DNA from: Clostridia bacterium
GTDB taxonomy: Bacteria; Bacillota; Clostridia; Oscillospirales; CAG-272
Assembly (NCBI GenBank): GCA_017504335.1
Contig: JAFVRI010000187.1
Location: forward strand, 1-31,935
Length of the DNA stretch: 31,935 bases
Direction of reading: 5' to 3'
Below, one piece after another: positions 14,196-21,841 of the stretch; positions within the stretch are counted from its first letter, which is position 1; the number at the start of each line of letters is the position of its first letter. The translations under genes were made by a program, and so were the position numbers. Below the pieces are notes generated by a model. That model had not been told where the DNA came from. It saw nothing but the letters and a program-made list of their open reading frames with translations, and made no database searches.

Positions 14196-14732
14196 TTAAT
14201 TGCTTCCGTCTTTGCTGTCATCAGAATCGTCATGAAAGAAATTTTTGAGAACGGCAAGTCTTGGGTCGATCTCCTTATCGGAGCAGCCGCAATCGCCTTC
14301 CCGTCGGGGCTTTCCGCACTTGGGGCAGAGACCGGGACAATCCTCGGAGCAGAGAAGCCTTGTGGGAAATCCCAAAAGCAGCTCCTCGCAGAGAGCCTCG
14401 TCCACGTCCAGCTCGTGACCGCAAAGCACCACGTATTCGTCCACCATCTCCTCGGCCTCTTGCTCGGTAAGCATTCCCTCGGTGGCAACTGTACGCTCAA
14501 AGTCAAGAGAGAAAACTCCGTCAACCGGAGCAAGACATCTTGCGCACTCGCCGTGATAGTTCAGCTCAGCCTTCAGCATCAGCCGCATGTATCCCGCGCG
14601 ATCGGTAATACTGCCTCTGACGTGAGCGTCCGACTCGAAAACCACACCGTCCAACGTCTGGGGGGTGAGCATATAATCAATGTCAAGCTGCTTGACCTCT
14701 CCGCTGAGAAGAGGAGACACATCCACGATCAT
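14196..14732 (-). CDS. yceD: YceD/DUF177 family protein
   Basis: A 178-residue protein of the DUF177 family, which in most bacteria precedes rpmF and is linked to 23S rRNA accumulation or ribosome assembly. The conserved ECARCL motif (62-67) is present. The C-terminal tail holds a cysteine cluster (128, 132, 136, 139, 148, 150) that may bind a metal. I chose the ATG at 14732 because AAAGGAG lies upstream. The reading frame is open back to 14906 but has no ribosome site and overlaps the promoter at 14823-14851. It is the first gene of the minus-strand block. Confidence 0.9.
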   Translation of the reverse strand: MIVDVSPLLSGEVKQLDIDYMLTPQTLDGVVFESDAHVRGSITDRAGYMRLMLKAELNYHGECARCLAPVDGVFSLDFERTVATEGMLTEQEAEEMVDEYVVLCGHELDVDEALCEELLLGFPTRLLCSEDCPGLCPKCGKPRREGDCGCSDKEIDPRLAVLKNFFHDDSDDSKDGSN

Positions 14733-14822
14733 ATACCGTTCTCCTTTCGTTCGGAAGTGACGGTTTGTCCGAATCCGAAATTCTCGCATATTTTTTTGAT
14801 GACATAAAATGCGACAATACAT

Positions 14823-14851
14823 ATTATAATTGATTTCCGTTCGCTTGTCAA
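14823..14851 (-). promoter_or_regulatory. Consensus sigma-A promoter of yceD-rpmF
   Basis: On the minus strand TTGACA (14846-14851) and TATAAT (14823-14828) are both perfect, with 17 bases between. The leader to the yceD start is about 85 bases. This is the strongest promoter in the window, as expected for a ribosomal protein gene. Confidence 0.85.
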
Positions 14852-14911
14852 GGGTTTTTTTGAATATTCTTTGATAAACTTCTTTTTTGGGAAAAATCAC
14901 TGGCAACCTTC

Positions 14912-14940
14912 TTTACATTTTTCCGCAAATGTGATAAAAT
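14912..14940 (+). promoter_or_regulatory. Sigma-A promoter of nnrD
   Basis: TTTACA (14912-14917) and TAAAAT (14935-14940), 17-base spacer, 32 bases before the nnrD ATG. Divergent from the yceD promoter. Confidence 0.75.
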
Positions 14941-14972
14941 AACAACAGATTGAACGAAAAAAGGAGAAGATC

Positions 14973-15869
14973 ATGAGCGAATACACGCAGATCTCCAACA
15001 ACGATTGTAAAGAATTGCTCCTTCCCGACCGTCCCCACGACTCTCACAAGGGTACGTTTGGACGGGTATTGGTGGTTGCGGGAAGCCATAACATGGCAGG
15101 TGCCGCCTATTTTGCCGCCAAGGCATGCTATCGCATGGGGGCGGGACTTTGTCGGATCCTGACGGTGAAGGAGAATTTTTCCGTTCTTGCATCCCTTCTC
15201 CCCGAGGCACTTCTGACGTGCTATGACGGAGACGATCCCGACCCGGATGTGATCGCGGAAGCAGAGGAATGGGCGGACGTTTTGGTGATTGGCTGCGGCA
15301 TGGGAACCTCAGAGGCGGCTCGGCGGATCCTTTCTTATTTGCTCCGACACACGGACAAGCCCCGTGTATTGGATGCGGATGCCTTGAATCTGCTGGCAAG
15401 GAATCCTTCCTTATTGAAATACGCAAGGGGTGCGATTCTGACTCCTCATTCCATGGAAATGGCGCGGCTTTGCGGATGCGGTGTCGAGGAGGTGGAGTCG
15501 AGCCGTGCGAAAATCGCTCACGGCCTTGCCAAGCGTACGGACTCTGTCTGTGTGCTGAAGGGGCATCGCACGCTGATTACCGATGGCAAGGGGATTCTTT
15601 ATCGCAATGAGACGGGCAACAGCGGCATGGCGACGGCAGGCTCGGGAGACGTACTGGCGGGTATGATCGGGGGGCTTCTGGCGGGCGGACATCTTGAAGA
15701 GCCCGATCCGCTCAGGTGGGCAAGGCTGGGTGTTTGTCTCCACGGTCTTTGCGGCGAGGCGGCATCCGAGGAGCTGACCGAATACGCGGTGATGGCAAGC
15801 GATCTGCTGGATGCCATTCCTTCGGTGCTTCGCATGAAAATCAATGAAGAGAGACAGGATCATGAGTGA
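14973..15869 (+). CDS. nnrD: ADP/ATP-dependent NAD(P)H-hydrate dehydratase
   Basis: Repairs damaged NADH and NADPH by dehydrating their S-hydrates at the cost of ADP or ATP. The ribokinase-like signatures are KGTFGRVLVVAGS (26-38), VIGCGMG (105-111), DADALN (134-139), LTPHSMEM (156-163), KGHRTLI (196-202) and the anion-hole/catalytic segment TAGSGDVLAG (221-230, base Asp226). At 298 residues it is the dehydratase domain only; the NnrE epimerase domain often fused in front is absent and not seen nearby. AAGGAG precedes the ATG. The 3' end overlaps the YigZ-family gene by eight bases. Confidence 0.94.
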   Translation: MSEYTQISNNDCKELLLPDRPHDSHKGTFGRVLVVAGSHNMAGAAYFAAKACYRMGAGLCRILTVKENFSVLASLLPEALLTCYDGDDPDPDVIAEAEEWADVLVIGCGMGTSEAARRILSYLLRHTDKPRVLDADALNLLARNPSLLKYARGAILTPHSMEMARLCGCGVEEVESSRAKIAHGLAKRTDSVCVLKGHRTLITDGKGILYRNETGNSGMATAGSGDVLAGMIGGLLAGGHLEEPDPLRWARLGVCLHGLCGEAASEELTEYAVMASDLLDAIPSVLRMKINEERQDHE

Positions 15870-16494
15870 TAAGAAAGAAATTTTTACCACTATACGGCAG
15901 GAAGCCCATGTGGAATTTGAAGAAAAGCGATCGATCTTTCTCGGTCACGCCCTTCGAACCGACTCCGAGGAGGAGGCGCAGGCATTTGTCAAAAGGCTGA
16001 AAAAGGAGTATTCGGATGCCACTCACAACGTATTTGCCTATCTGATGCAGGGCGAGGCAGTGGCACGCTATTCCGACGACGGAGAGCCTCAGGGAACGGC
16101 AGGCATGCCCGTTTTGGATGTGATTCGCAAAAGCGGTGTGCGCAATGTGACGGTGGTGGTGACCCGCTACTTCGGCGGTACGCTTTTAGGAGCGGGCGGG
16201 CTTGTCCGCGCCTACTCCCACACGGCGGCCTTAGCGATCGAGGCGGGTGGGATCATTACCTATGAGCCCTATTTCGAGTACGAGCTTCGTTGCGGCTACT
16301 CGGAATACGGCAAATATCAGGTGGCGCTTGCCGCCGCAGGTGCCGTCATCGACGGAACCGATTTCGCCGCCGATGTTTCCGTGCGCTATGCCGTTCGCAA
16401 AGCCGAAGCGGACGCGCTCACCAAAAAGATCACCGAGATCGGCTACGGCAAGGATATTCCTCAACAAATCGGCGAACGGTTTGATTATCGCTGA
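15862..16494 (+). CDS. yigZ: YigZ/IMPACT family protein
   Basis: A 210-residue protein with the UPF0029 (IMPACT) N-terminal domain and a DUF1949-like C-terminal domain. Family markers are SDDGEPQGTAGMPVL and VVVTRYFGGTLLGAGGLVRAY. Its biochemical role is not settled; eukaryotic IMPACT relates to translational control. The ATG at 15862 is preferred over 15844 because the encoded start MSDKKEIFTTI matches the family and GAGAGACAGGA lies upstream. It overlaps nnrD slightly and is probably co-transcribed with it. The stop is followed with no spacer by the GGACGC units of a composite repeat. Confidence 0.92.
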   Translation: MSDKKEIFTTIRQEAHVEFEEKRSIFLGHALRTDSEEEAQAFVKRLKKEYSDATHNVFAYLMQGEAVARYSDDGEPQGTAGMPVLDVIRKSGVRNVTVVVTRYFGGTLLGAGGLVRAYSHTAALAIEAGGIITYEPYFEYELRCGYSEYGKYQVALAAAGAVIDGTDFAADVSVRYAVRKAEADALTKKITEIGYGKDIPQQIGERFDYR

Positions 16495-16680
16495 GGACGC
16501 TGAGGACGCGTGGGACGCGGGGGGATGCGGGTCGCTTTTAAAAAAGCTCCGCAAAACTTTTATTACAAAATACGGCTTAGAAAACATTGACTCCTCGTCC
16601 TTGTGTAGGATATAGGCGATTGTTTTTCTCTAAGGTAGAAATCCGTCGGACCCTGCGTCCCGACGGATTTTATTTTTTAT
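16495..16680 (+). repeat. Composite 3'-end repeat, copy 4 (most complete single copy)
   Basis: It begins at the base after the YigZ-family stop. Four GGACGCG-type units of about 9 bases come first, then GGGTCGCTTTTAAAAAAGC, CTTTTATTACAAAATACGG, ACATTGACTCCTCGTCC, TTGTGTAGGATATAGGCG, TTTTTCTCTAAGGTAG and the terminal hairpin at 16639-16670. This copy defines the full unit of about 186 bp. With the palindrome at 16713-16812 it accounts for most of the gene-free stretch 16495-16852. Confidence 0.85.
16639..16680 (+). terminator. Intrinsic terminator at the end of repeat copy 4
   Basis: AAATCCGTCGG (16639-16649) pairs perfectly with CCGACGGATTT (16660-16670) around a 10-base loop, followed by TATTTTTTAT. 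It should end nnrD-yigZ transcription. Confidence 0.85.
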
Positions 16681-16712
16681 AGTGGGGCATCGAGTCGTAA
16701 AATATTAGGAAA

Positions 16713-16812
16713 GCCTCGCCCTACGGGAGAGGTGGCAGGCGAAGCCTGACGGAGAGGGAGAAACATATCCTCTCTCACCCGCTACCGCGGGCGCTCTCCC
16801 GAAGGGCGAGGC
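16713..16812. repeat. 100-bp palindromic element (MITE- or REP-like)
   Basis: The ends GCCTCGCCCT and AGGGCGAGGC are a perfect 10-bp inverted repeat. Inside that, CGGGAGAG pairs with CTCTCCCG. The interior folds into smaller hairpins (GGCAGGC/GCCTGAC, CCCGC/GCGGG and GAGAGG/CCTCTC). It has no coding capacity. It lies between the terminator of copy 4 and the end of ylbJ and is unrelated in sequence to the composite repeat. Confidence 0.7.
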
Positions 16813-16852
16813 TTGTGGCTCTCGGCGGACGGCTCGAAACGGGATTGCTTCA

Positions 16853-17833
16853 TTAAAAAACCATCCACACTCCTACGCCCATAAGCAGGGCGCAGAGGAA
16901 GCCTTGAGCGACTTTGGCGAGGAGATAGGGAGCAAGGGAAAAGGGGGCGGGGGAGAGGATGCTTGCGATCTGGCAATGAACCGACAGGCCCGAAAAGCCC
17001 GCGAGGGCGGCGGAGAGGGTATAGGAGAGGGGAGCGGTGCCTTCGGCGGCGCGGCTGATGCCCCCTGTCACTTCAAAGAGACCGGGCAGAAGGGATGCGA
17101 GGATGGAAGAGCATGCGTCCGAATGCAGGACATGGGAGAGCATTCCCGTCAGGGTATAGAAAAAGATCACAAATCCGAGAACCGAAAGAAGGGAAAGGGT
17201 GGACGAGGTGACGGCACGGCAAAAGAGAAAGGGAATCGAAGGAGATTCTTCTTTTTTTGTGTAGCCGCCTGCATCCGTCACGGCGCTTCCCGCAAATCCG
17301 CGCAAAAAGATGGCGACAAAAAGGGAGGAAAGAAAGACTGTGGTACACAAAAGAAAACCGATTTTTGTGCTATTAAAAAGGGAGACCCCCACTCCTCCCA
17401 AAAGAAAAGAGATACTCGGATTATTGGAAAAGAGCATCAACCGTTTGAATTCCTTCTCTCCGATTCTTCCTTCCCGATAAAGAGTCAGTCCCGAGGAGGC
17501 GGCAACGGGGAATCCGCACAAGAGCCCCAGAAGCCATACGCATCCGCTTTCTCCTCCCACACCGAGAAGCGACCGGCAGAGGGGAGAGATCAGGCGGGAA
17601 AGGGGTGAAAGAATGCCGGAGGAAAGGATCATGGCAGAAAGGACCATAAAGGGAAAGAGGGCGGGAATGACCCGCTCAAAGCAAAGGAGAAGTGCCTCGT
17701 TGACCAAGGAAAGGCATCGGCTTGAATCGTAAAGAAACAGGAGCAAAAGCCCAAGGCTGACCGCTCCGAACAGCAGAAGAGAGCGGGGATGGCTCTCCTT
17801 CTTTTTTTGTGTCTTTGGGGCAATTTCGGTCAT
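16853..17833 (-). CDS. ylbJ: Sporulation integral membrane protein YlbJ
   Basis: A 326-residue polytopic membrane protein of the YlbJ family (nucleoside-recognition/gate fold), required in Bacillus for spore cortex formation under sigma-E. Around eight hydrophobic segments are seen. The family motifs VIPALFPFMVLS, LLCGFPVAA and LFSNNPSISFLLGGVG are all present. The ATG at 17833 is preferred because GGGAGGA lies nine bases upstream; the frame is open to 17929 but that extension has no ribosome site and overlaps the yqfC start region. It is divergent from yqfC, also a sporulation gene, and ends 40 bases from the palindromic element. Confidence 0.9.
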   Translation of the reverse strand: MTEIAPKTQKKKESHPRSLLLFGAVSLGLLLLFLYDSSRCLSLVNEALLLCFERVIPALFPFMVLSAMILSSGILSPLSRLISPLCRSLLGVGGESGCVWLLGLLCGFPVAASSGLTLYREGRIGEKEFKRLMLFSNNPSISFLLGGVGVSLFNSTKIGFLLCTTVFLSSLFVAIFLRGFAGSAVTDAGGYTKKEESPSIPFLFCRAVTSSTLSLLSVLGFVIFFYTLTGMLSHVLHSDACSSILASLLPGLFEVTGGISRAAEGTAPLSYTLSAALAGFSGLSVHCQIASILSPAPFSLAPYLLAKVAQGFLCALLMGVGVWMVF

Positions 17834-17851
17834 GGCTCGGATTCCTCCCAC

Positions 17852-17878
17852 ATAAAATACAGTATTGCTACATCCTAC
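17852..17878 (+). promoter_or_regulatory. Tentative sigma-E-like promoter of yqfC
   Basis: ATA (17852-17854), a 16-base spacer and CATCCTAC (17871-17878) resemble the ATA-N16-CATACANT pattern of sigma-E promoters, with the -10 imperfect. yqfC/yqfD belong to the sigma-E regulon in Bacillus. The match is weak on its own. Confidence 0.3.
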
Positions 17879-17911
17879 GGATGAGCCGAGGAAAATATGC
17901 GGGAGGGAAGC

Positions 17912-18205
17912 ATGGGAGAAAGAAAGCATGAGGATCGGGGCGGTATGAAAGAACGGCTATGTCGTGCCTTGGATTTGTCGCCCGATATCTTTCCGGGAGA
18001 GACCTTGGTGGAGCTGAGGGGCAGGGGATCGCTGTCGGTCAGCGGATGCCGCGGCATACTGGATTACACCCCCGAGCTGATCCGTCTGTCGCTCAAAAAA
18101 GGGAATTTATTGATCGAGGGGAGGCGATTGAGCTGCGCCTCCTATCTGGCGGGATCGGTGGGCATTGACGGACAGATCGATTCGCTTCGGTTTGAGGAGA
18201 TGTGA
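17912..18205 (+). CDS. yqfC: Sporulation protein YqfC
   Basis: A 97-residue YabP/YqfC-family protein made early in the mother cell. The core GRGSLSVSGCRGILDYTPELIRLSLKK is recognisable in parts: SVSGCRGIL and YTPELIRLS are the conserved segments. GGAGGG lies five bases before the ATG at 17912; an ATG at 17897 lacks a site. It is followed by yqfD with only two bases between the yqfC stop and the yqfD ATG, the usual pairing. Confidence 0.88.
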   Translation: MGERKHEDRGGMKERLCRALDLSPDIFPGETLVELRGRGSLSVSGCRGILDYTPELIRLSLKKGNLLIEGRRLSCASYLAGSVGIDGQIDSLRFEEM

Positions 18206-18207
18206 GT

Positions 18208-19395
18208 ATGCCCCATCCCTTTCTTTTTTTGCGAGGATATTGCAAAATTTCGGTTTCCGCCTCCGATGCGGGGCGTCTGAGCGAGCTTTGCCGCCGACAT
18301 GGGTATGCCTACCGTTCTCCTGCCTTCTCGGGGGATTCCTTTACCGTTCTTTGCATAAACGGCGTGGCAAAGCGATTGTCCTGCTCTGCCGAGGCGGAGG
18401 ATCTTGCTCTTACGGTAGGAGAGGCGGTGGGATTGCCGACGGTGCTGAAGGGGCTTCGCCATCGGTATACCATCCCCGTGGGGATCCTTTTTTGCGTCTT
18501 TCTTTGCCTGTGGTCGGAGCATACGCTGTTTTCGATTCGTGTGGAGGGAAACTCCCGTCTTGCGGATGAGGAGATCATTGCTCAGCTGGAGGCATGCGGT
18601 CTGTCGGTGGGAGATTCCTTACGGGGAATTGACACGTCGGTTTTAGAAAACCGAGTGCTGATCGCATCCGAGGATCTTGCGTGGATCAGCGTCAATTTGC
18701 GGGGCAATGTGGCATACGTGGTGGTACGGGAGCGGGAGGCACCACCCCCTGAGGACGGAACGGTCGCCGCCAATCTTGTGGCGAGCCGAGGAGGAGTGAT
18801 CCAATGGATGGAGGAGATCCGAGGGGAAATCGTGGTAGAGGTGGGAGACGCGGTAGGAAAGGGGGATCTGTTGGTCAGCGGCATGTACGGCGCGGAGGAC
18901 GGACCTCTTCGTCTGAGCCGTGCATCGGGACGGGTCTATGCCCGAACCGACCGTAGCTTCGAGGTTCGTGTTCCCTTGGTGTACGAGAAAAAGGAATACA
19001 CAGGAGAGGTTCGGACCGAAAAATCGCTGATTTTCTTCAAAAAAGAAATAAAATTTTATGGAAATACTGGAAATTTGCCCCCCACTTGTGATACAATAGA
19101 TACAGTGGAGCATTTTGGGCTTTCCGAGGACCGTATCCTGCCTGTGGGAATCCGCACCGTAGAGCATGCGGAGTACAGGACCGTACGTGCCGTGCGAGCC
19201 CCCGATGCCGCTGAGGAGCTGGCATATTATCATCTTCGATTGCAAATGGACAGCGAACTTCCCGAGGGAATGCTCGTGCGCAAGTCGCTTACATGGGAGC
19301 TGACCGAGGAGGAATATATTCTTCGGTGTGACGCCGAATATCTGGAGAACATTGCCGAAGTGAAAAAAATAGAAGTGGAAGCGGAGAAAGAATGA
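18208..19395 (+). CDS. yqfD: Sporulation protein YqfD
   Basis: A 395-residue sporulation membrane protein (stage IV type). A soluble N-terminal part precedes one hydrophobic segment (about 86-106), then a large outer domain. The conserved motif FSIRVEGN follows the membrane segment, and the later region matches the family's pattern of a lipoyl-like GEIVVEVGDAVGKGDLLVSG segment. GAGGAG lies eight bases before the ATG at 18208; the in-frame GTG at 18202 is too close to that site. It overlaps phoH by four bases, so phoH translation is coupled to it. Confidence 0.9.
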   Translation: MPHPFLFLRGYCKISVSASDAGRLSELCRRHGYAYRSPAFSGDSFTVLCINGVAKRLSCSAEAEDLALTVGEAVGLPTVLKGLRHRYTIPVGILFCVFLCLWSEHTLFSIRVEGNSRLADEEIIAQLEACGLSVGDSLRGIDTSVLENRVLIASEDLAWISVNLRGNVAYVVVREREAPPPEDGTVAANLVASRGGVIQWMEEIRGEIVVEVGDAVGKGDLLVSGMYGAEDGPLRLSRASGRVYARTDRSFEVRVPLVYEKKEYTGEVRTEKSLIFFKKEIKFYGNTGNLPPTCDTIDTVEHFGLSEDRILPVGIRTVEHAEYRTVRAVRAPDAAEELAYYHLRLQMDSELPEGMLVRKSLTWELTEEEYILRCDAEYLENIAEVKKIEVEAEKE

Positions 19396-20429
19396 CACAA
19401 AAAACGGTACTGATGGAGAACAGCGAGCTGACTGCCCGTCTGTTTGGAAGCTACGATGTCAACGCGCGAATGGTGGAGCGTGCCTTTTCGGTGACCCTGC
19501 GCAACCGATCCTCCGAGGAGGGAGACGCGGTGTTAGTCAGCGGAGAGGACGAGGATGCCGTTCGTCTGGCGGCGGAAGCCGTGCGATATATGAAGGATAT
19601 GGCAAGGCACAACGAGACTCTGACCGAGCAACAGGTGGGCTATGTGATCGACACGTTGAAGGAGGGAAAGTCCTCCGAGCTTGCCGCCTTGTCGGGAGAT
19701 TGCATCTGCATCACCACCCGAGGCAAGCCCATTAAGGCGAAAACGGCGGGGCAGAAGCAATATGTGGATGCCATTGAAAGGAACACCGTGGTGTTCGGCA
19801 TCGGACCCGCCGGAACGGGTAAGACCTTCTTGGCGGTCGCCATGGCGGTCAAGGCGTTGAGAGAAAAGCAGGTTGCCCGAATCATTCTGACCCGTCCTGC
19901 CATTGAGGCGGGGGAGAAGCTGGGATTTCTGCCGGGTGATCTGCAAAGCAAGATCGACCCCTATCTCCGTCCTCTGTACGATGCCATGTACGAAATGCTG
20001 GGCGCGGAAAACTACCAAAGACAGCTGGAGAAGGGGGTCATAGAGATCGCCCCTTTGGCATACATGCGTGGAAGAACGCTGGATGACAGCTTTATCATTC
20101 TCGACGAGGCGCAGAATGCCACTCCCGAGCAGATGAAGATGTTTCTGACCCGTCTCGGATTCAATTCCAAGGCGGTCATCACGGGAGACCTGACCCAGAC
20201 CGACCTGCCCACGGGTCATAAAAGCGGACTCTCGGTGGCGGTCAAGATCCTCGGCGGAGTGGAGGACATTGCCATTCATACCTTCACCGACCGCGACGTG
20301 GTACGCCACAAGCTGGTTCAGCGGATCATCCGCGCCTACGAAAAATACGAACAGAGCGAACAGGAAAAGCAAGAAAAGAAGGCAGCCGCCAAGCGATACC
20401 GCGCGGAGCGGACAAGTAAAGGAGATTGA
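19392..20429 (+). CDS. phoH: PhoH-like ATPase
   Basis: A cytoplasmic P-loop ATPase of the PhoH/PhoL family, functionally linked to YbeY in RNA metabolism. The N-terminal region (1-105) is the usual KH-like part. Walker A is GPAGTGKT (138-145), Walker B FIILDEAQNA (234-243), and sensor-like GDLTQTDLP (265-273). 345 residues is normal. A basic, glutamate- and lysine-rich tail ends the protein. ATGA overlap with yqfD and two bases to ybeY indicate one transcript. Confidence 0.95.
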   Translation: MTQKTVLMENSELTARLFGSYDVNARMVERAFSVTLRNRSSEEGDAVLVSGEDEDAVRLAAEAVRYMKDMARHNETLTEQQVGYVIDTLKEGKSSELAALSGDCICITTRGKPIKAKTAGQKQYVDAIERNTVVFGIGPAGTGKTFLAVAMAVKALREKQVARIILTRPAIEAGEKLGFLPGDLQSKIDPYLRPLYDAMYEMLGAENYQRQLEKGVIEIAPLAYMRGRTLDDSFIILDEAQNATPEQMKMFLTRLGFNSKAVITGDLTQTDLPTGHKSGLSVAVKILGGVEDIAIHTFTDRDVVRHKLVQRIIRAYEKYEQSEQEKQEKKAAAKRYRAERTSKGD

Positions 20430-20431
20430 AG

Positions 20432-20917
20432 ATGAAAGACAGAGTGATGATTTATTTTGCCAACGAACAGAAGGATGGTGTGATCACCTATGCCCTGAAG
20501 CGACTGCTTCGCCGTGCGGTGATCGCCACCTTAGATTATGAAGGATTTTTCAACGAATGCTCGGTATCGGTGACCTTCACCGACAATGAGGGCATCCGTG
20601 AGCTGAATCGGGAGCATCGGGGCATTGACCGCCCTACGGACGTGCTGTCCTTCCCCCTGATCGATTTTGAAGGAGGCGAGGAGCCCTCGGTGGACGAGCC
20701 CGTCGTGATGCTCGGAGACATCGTTCTGTCTTTGGAAAAGGCAGAGGAGCAGGCAGAGGAATTCGGACACAGCTTTGAGAGAGAGGCGGCATTCCTTTGC
20801 GTGCATTCCATGCTGCACCTGCTTGGCTACGACCACGTGAACAGCGAGGAAGAGGACGCCGACATGAGACGGAGACAGAGAGAGATCCTTCACGGAATGG
20901 GTCTTTCGGTGAAGTGA
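20432..20917 (+). CDS. ybeY: Endoribonuclease YbeY (rRNA maturation factor)
   Basis: A zinc metalloprotein needed for 16S rRNA 3'-end maturation and ribosome quality control. The signature HSMLHLLGYDH gives the three zinc ligands His125, His129 and His135 (161-residue form). The upstream RPTDVLSFPL motif is also typical. AAAGGAG is seven bases before the ATG at 20432; a TTG at 20426 is disfavoured. In Bacillus the pgpH-type gene separates phoH and ybeY, but here they are adjacent. Confidence 0.96.
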   Translation: MKDRVMIYFANEQKDGVITYALKRLLRRAVIATLDYEGFFNECSVSVTFTDNEGIRELNREHRGIDRPTDVLSFPLIDFEGGEEPSVDEPVVMLGDIVLSLEKAEEQAEEFGHSFEREAAFLCVHSMLHLLGYDHVNSEEEDADMRRRQREILHGMGLSVK

Positions 20918-20947
20918 TCCGAAAAAAATCAAGGAAAGAGAAAGAAC

Positions 20948-21835
20948 ATGAAAAAGACAGGATTTATTGCCATTGTAGGACGTCCCAACGTAGGAAAATC
21001 GACCCTGATGAACTCCATTCTCGGGGAGAAGGTTGCCATTGTTTCCTCTAAACCTCAGACCACAAGAAACCGTATTACGGGCATTTTTACCCGCGGCGAG
21101 GAGCAATTTGTATTTTTGGATACCCCCGGCATTCACCGCCCGAAAAATTCTCTCGGGGAATACATGGTCAAGGCGGCGGATACCTCTATGAAGGAGGCGG
21201 ATGCCGTGGTGCTGGTGGTGGATACGGGCAAGGATATTTCTTCCGTGGAGGAGAATGTCATCGCGTATCTGAAGCGGAGCGGGATCCCTTCGGTGCTGGC
21301 TTTGAATAAGATCGATCAGGTGAACCGTGAGGAGCTGGCAAGGACCATCAGTCTCTATGCCGAAAAGCACGACTTTTCCGCTTTCGTGCCGATCAGCGCC
21401 CGAAGCGGCAAGAATGTGCCCGAGCTTTTGGATGAGTGCGCAAAATTCTTGGAGGAATCCCCTTGGTTCTTCCCCGAGGATATGATCACCGATCAGCCCG
21501 AGCGACAGATCGCCGCCGAGATCATCCGCGAGAAGATCCTTCGCACCCTCAACAAGGAGGTACCCCACGGCACGGCGGTGGTCATCGAGGAATTTAAGGA
21601 CGAGGGAACTCTCCTCCGCATCCGTGCGGAGATCTTCTGCGAGAAGGCATCCCATAAGGGAATCCTTGTGGGCAAAAACGGAGCGTCCCTGAAGCTCATC
21701 GGTACCTATGCCCGTGAGGAGCTGGAGAAGATGCTCGGGGTGAAGGTCTATCTGAACCTTTGGGTCAAGGTCAAGGAAAACTGGCGGGAAAGCGCCAGAA
21801 CCGTCAGCAATTTCGGATATCGCGACGAGGATTGA
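20948..21835 (+). CDS. era: GTPase Era
   Basis: An essential GTPase that binds 16S rRNA through its KH domain and guides 30S assembly. G1 is GRPNVGKS (11-18), G3 DTPGIH (58-63), G4 NKID (120-123) and G5 SAR (150-152). The KH domain has VGKNG (241-245). 295 residues is standard. AAGGAAAGAG precedes the ATG. recO begins six bases after the stop. The dgkA and cdd genes that precede era in Bacillus are absent. Confidence 0.97.
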   Translation: MKKTGFIAIVGRPNVGKSTLMNSILGEKVAIVSSKPQTTRNRITGIFTRGEEQFVFLDTPGIHRPKNSLGEYMVKAADTSMKEADAVVLVVDTGKDISSVEENVIAYLKRSGIPSVLALNKIDQVNREELARTISLYAEKHDFSAFVPISARSGKNVPELLDECAKFLEESPWFFPEDMITDQPERQIAAEIIREKILRTLNKEVPHGTAVVIEEFKDEGTLLRIRAEIFCEKASHKGILVGKNGASLKLIGTYAREELEKMLGVKVYLNLWVKVKENWRESARTVSNFGYRDED

Positions 21836-21841
21836 TTCTCT

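Noticed and set aside
16495..16680. CRISPR array or leader
   Set aside because: Repeat units are 8-9 bases without unique spacers, and no cas genes are seen.
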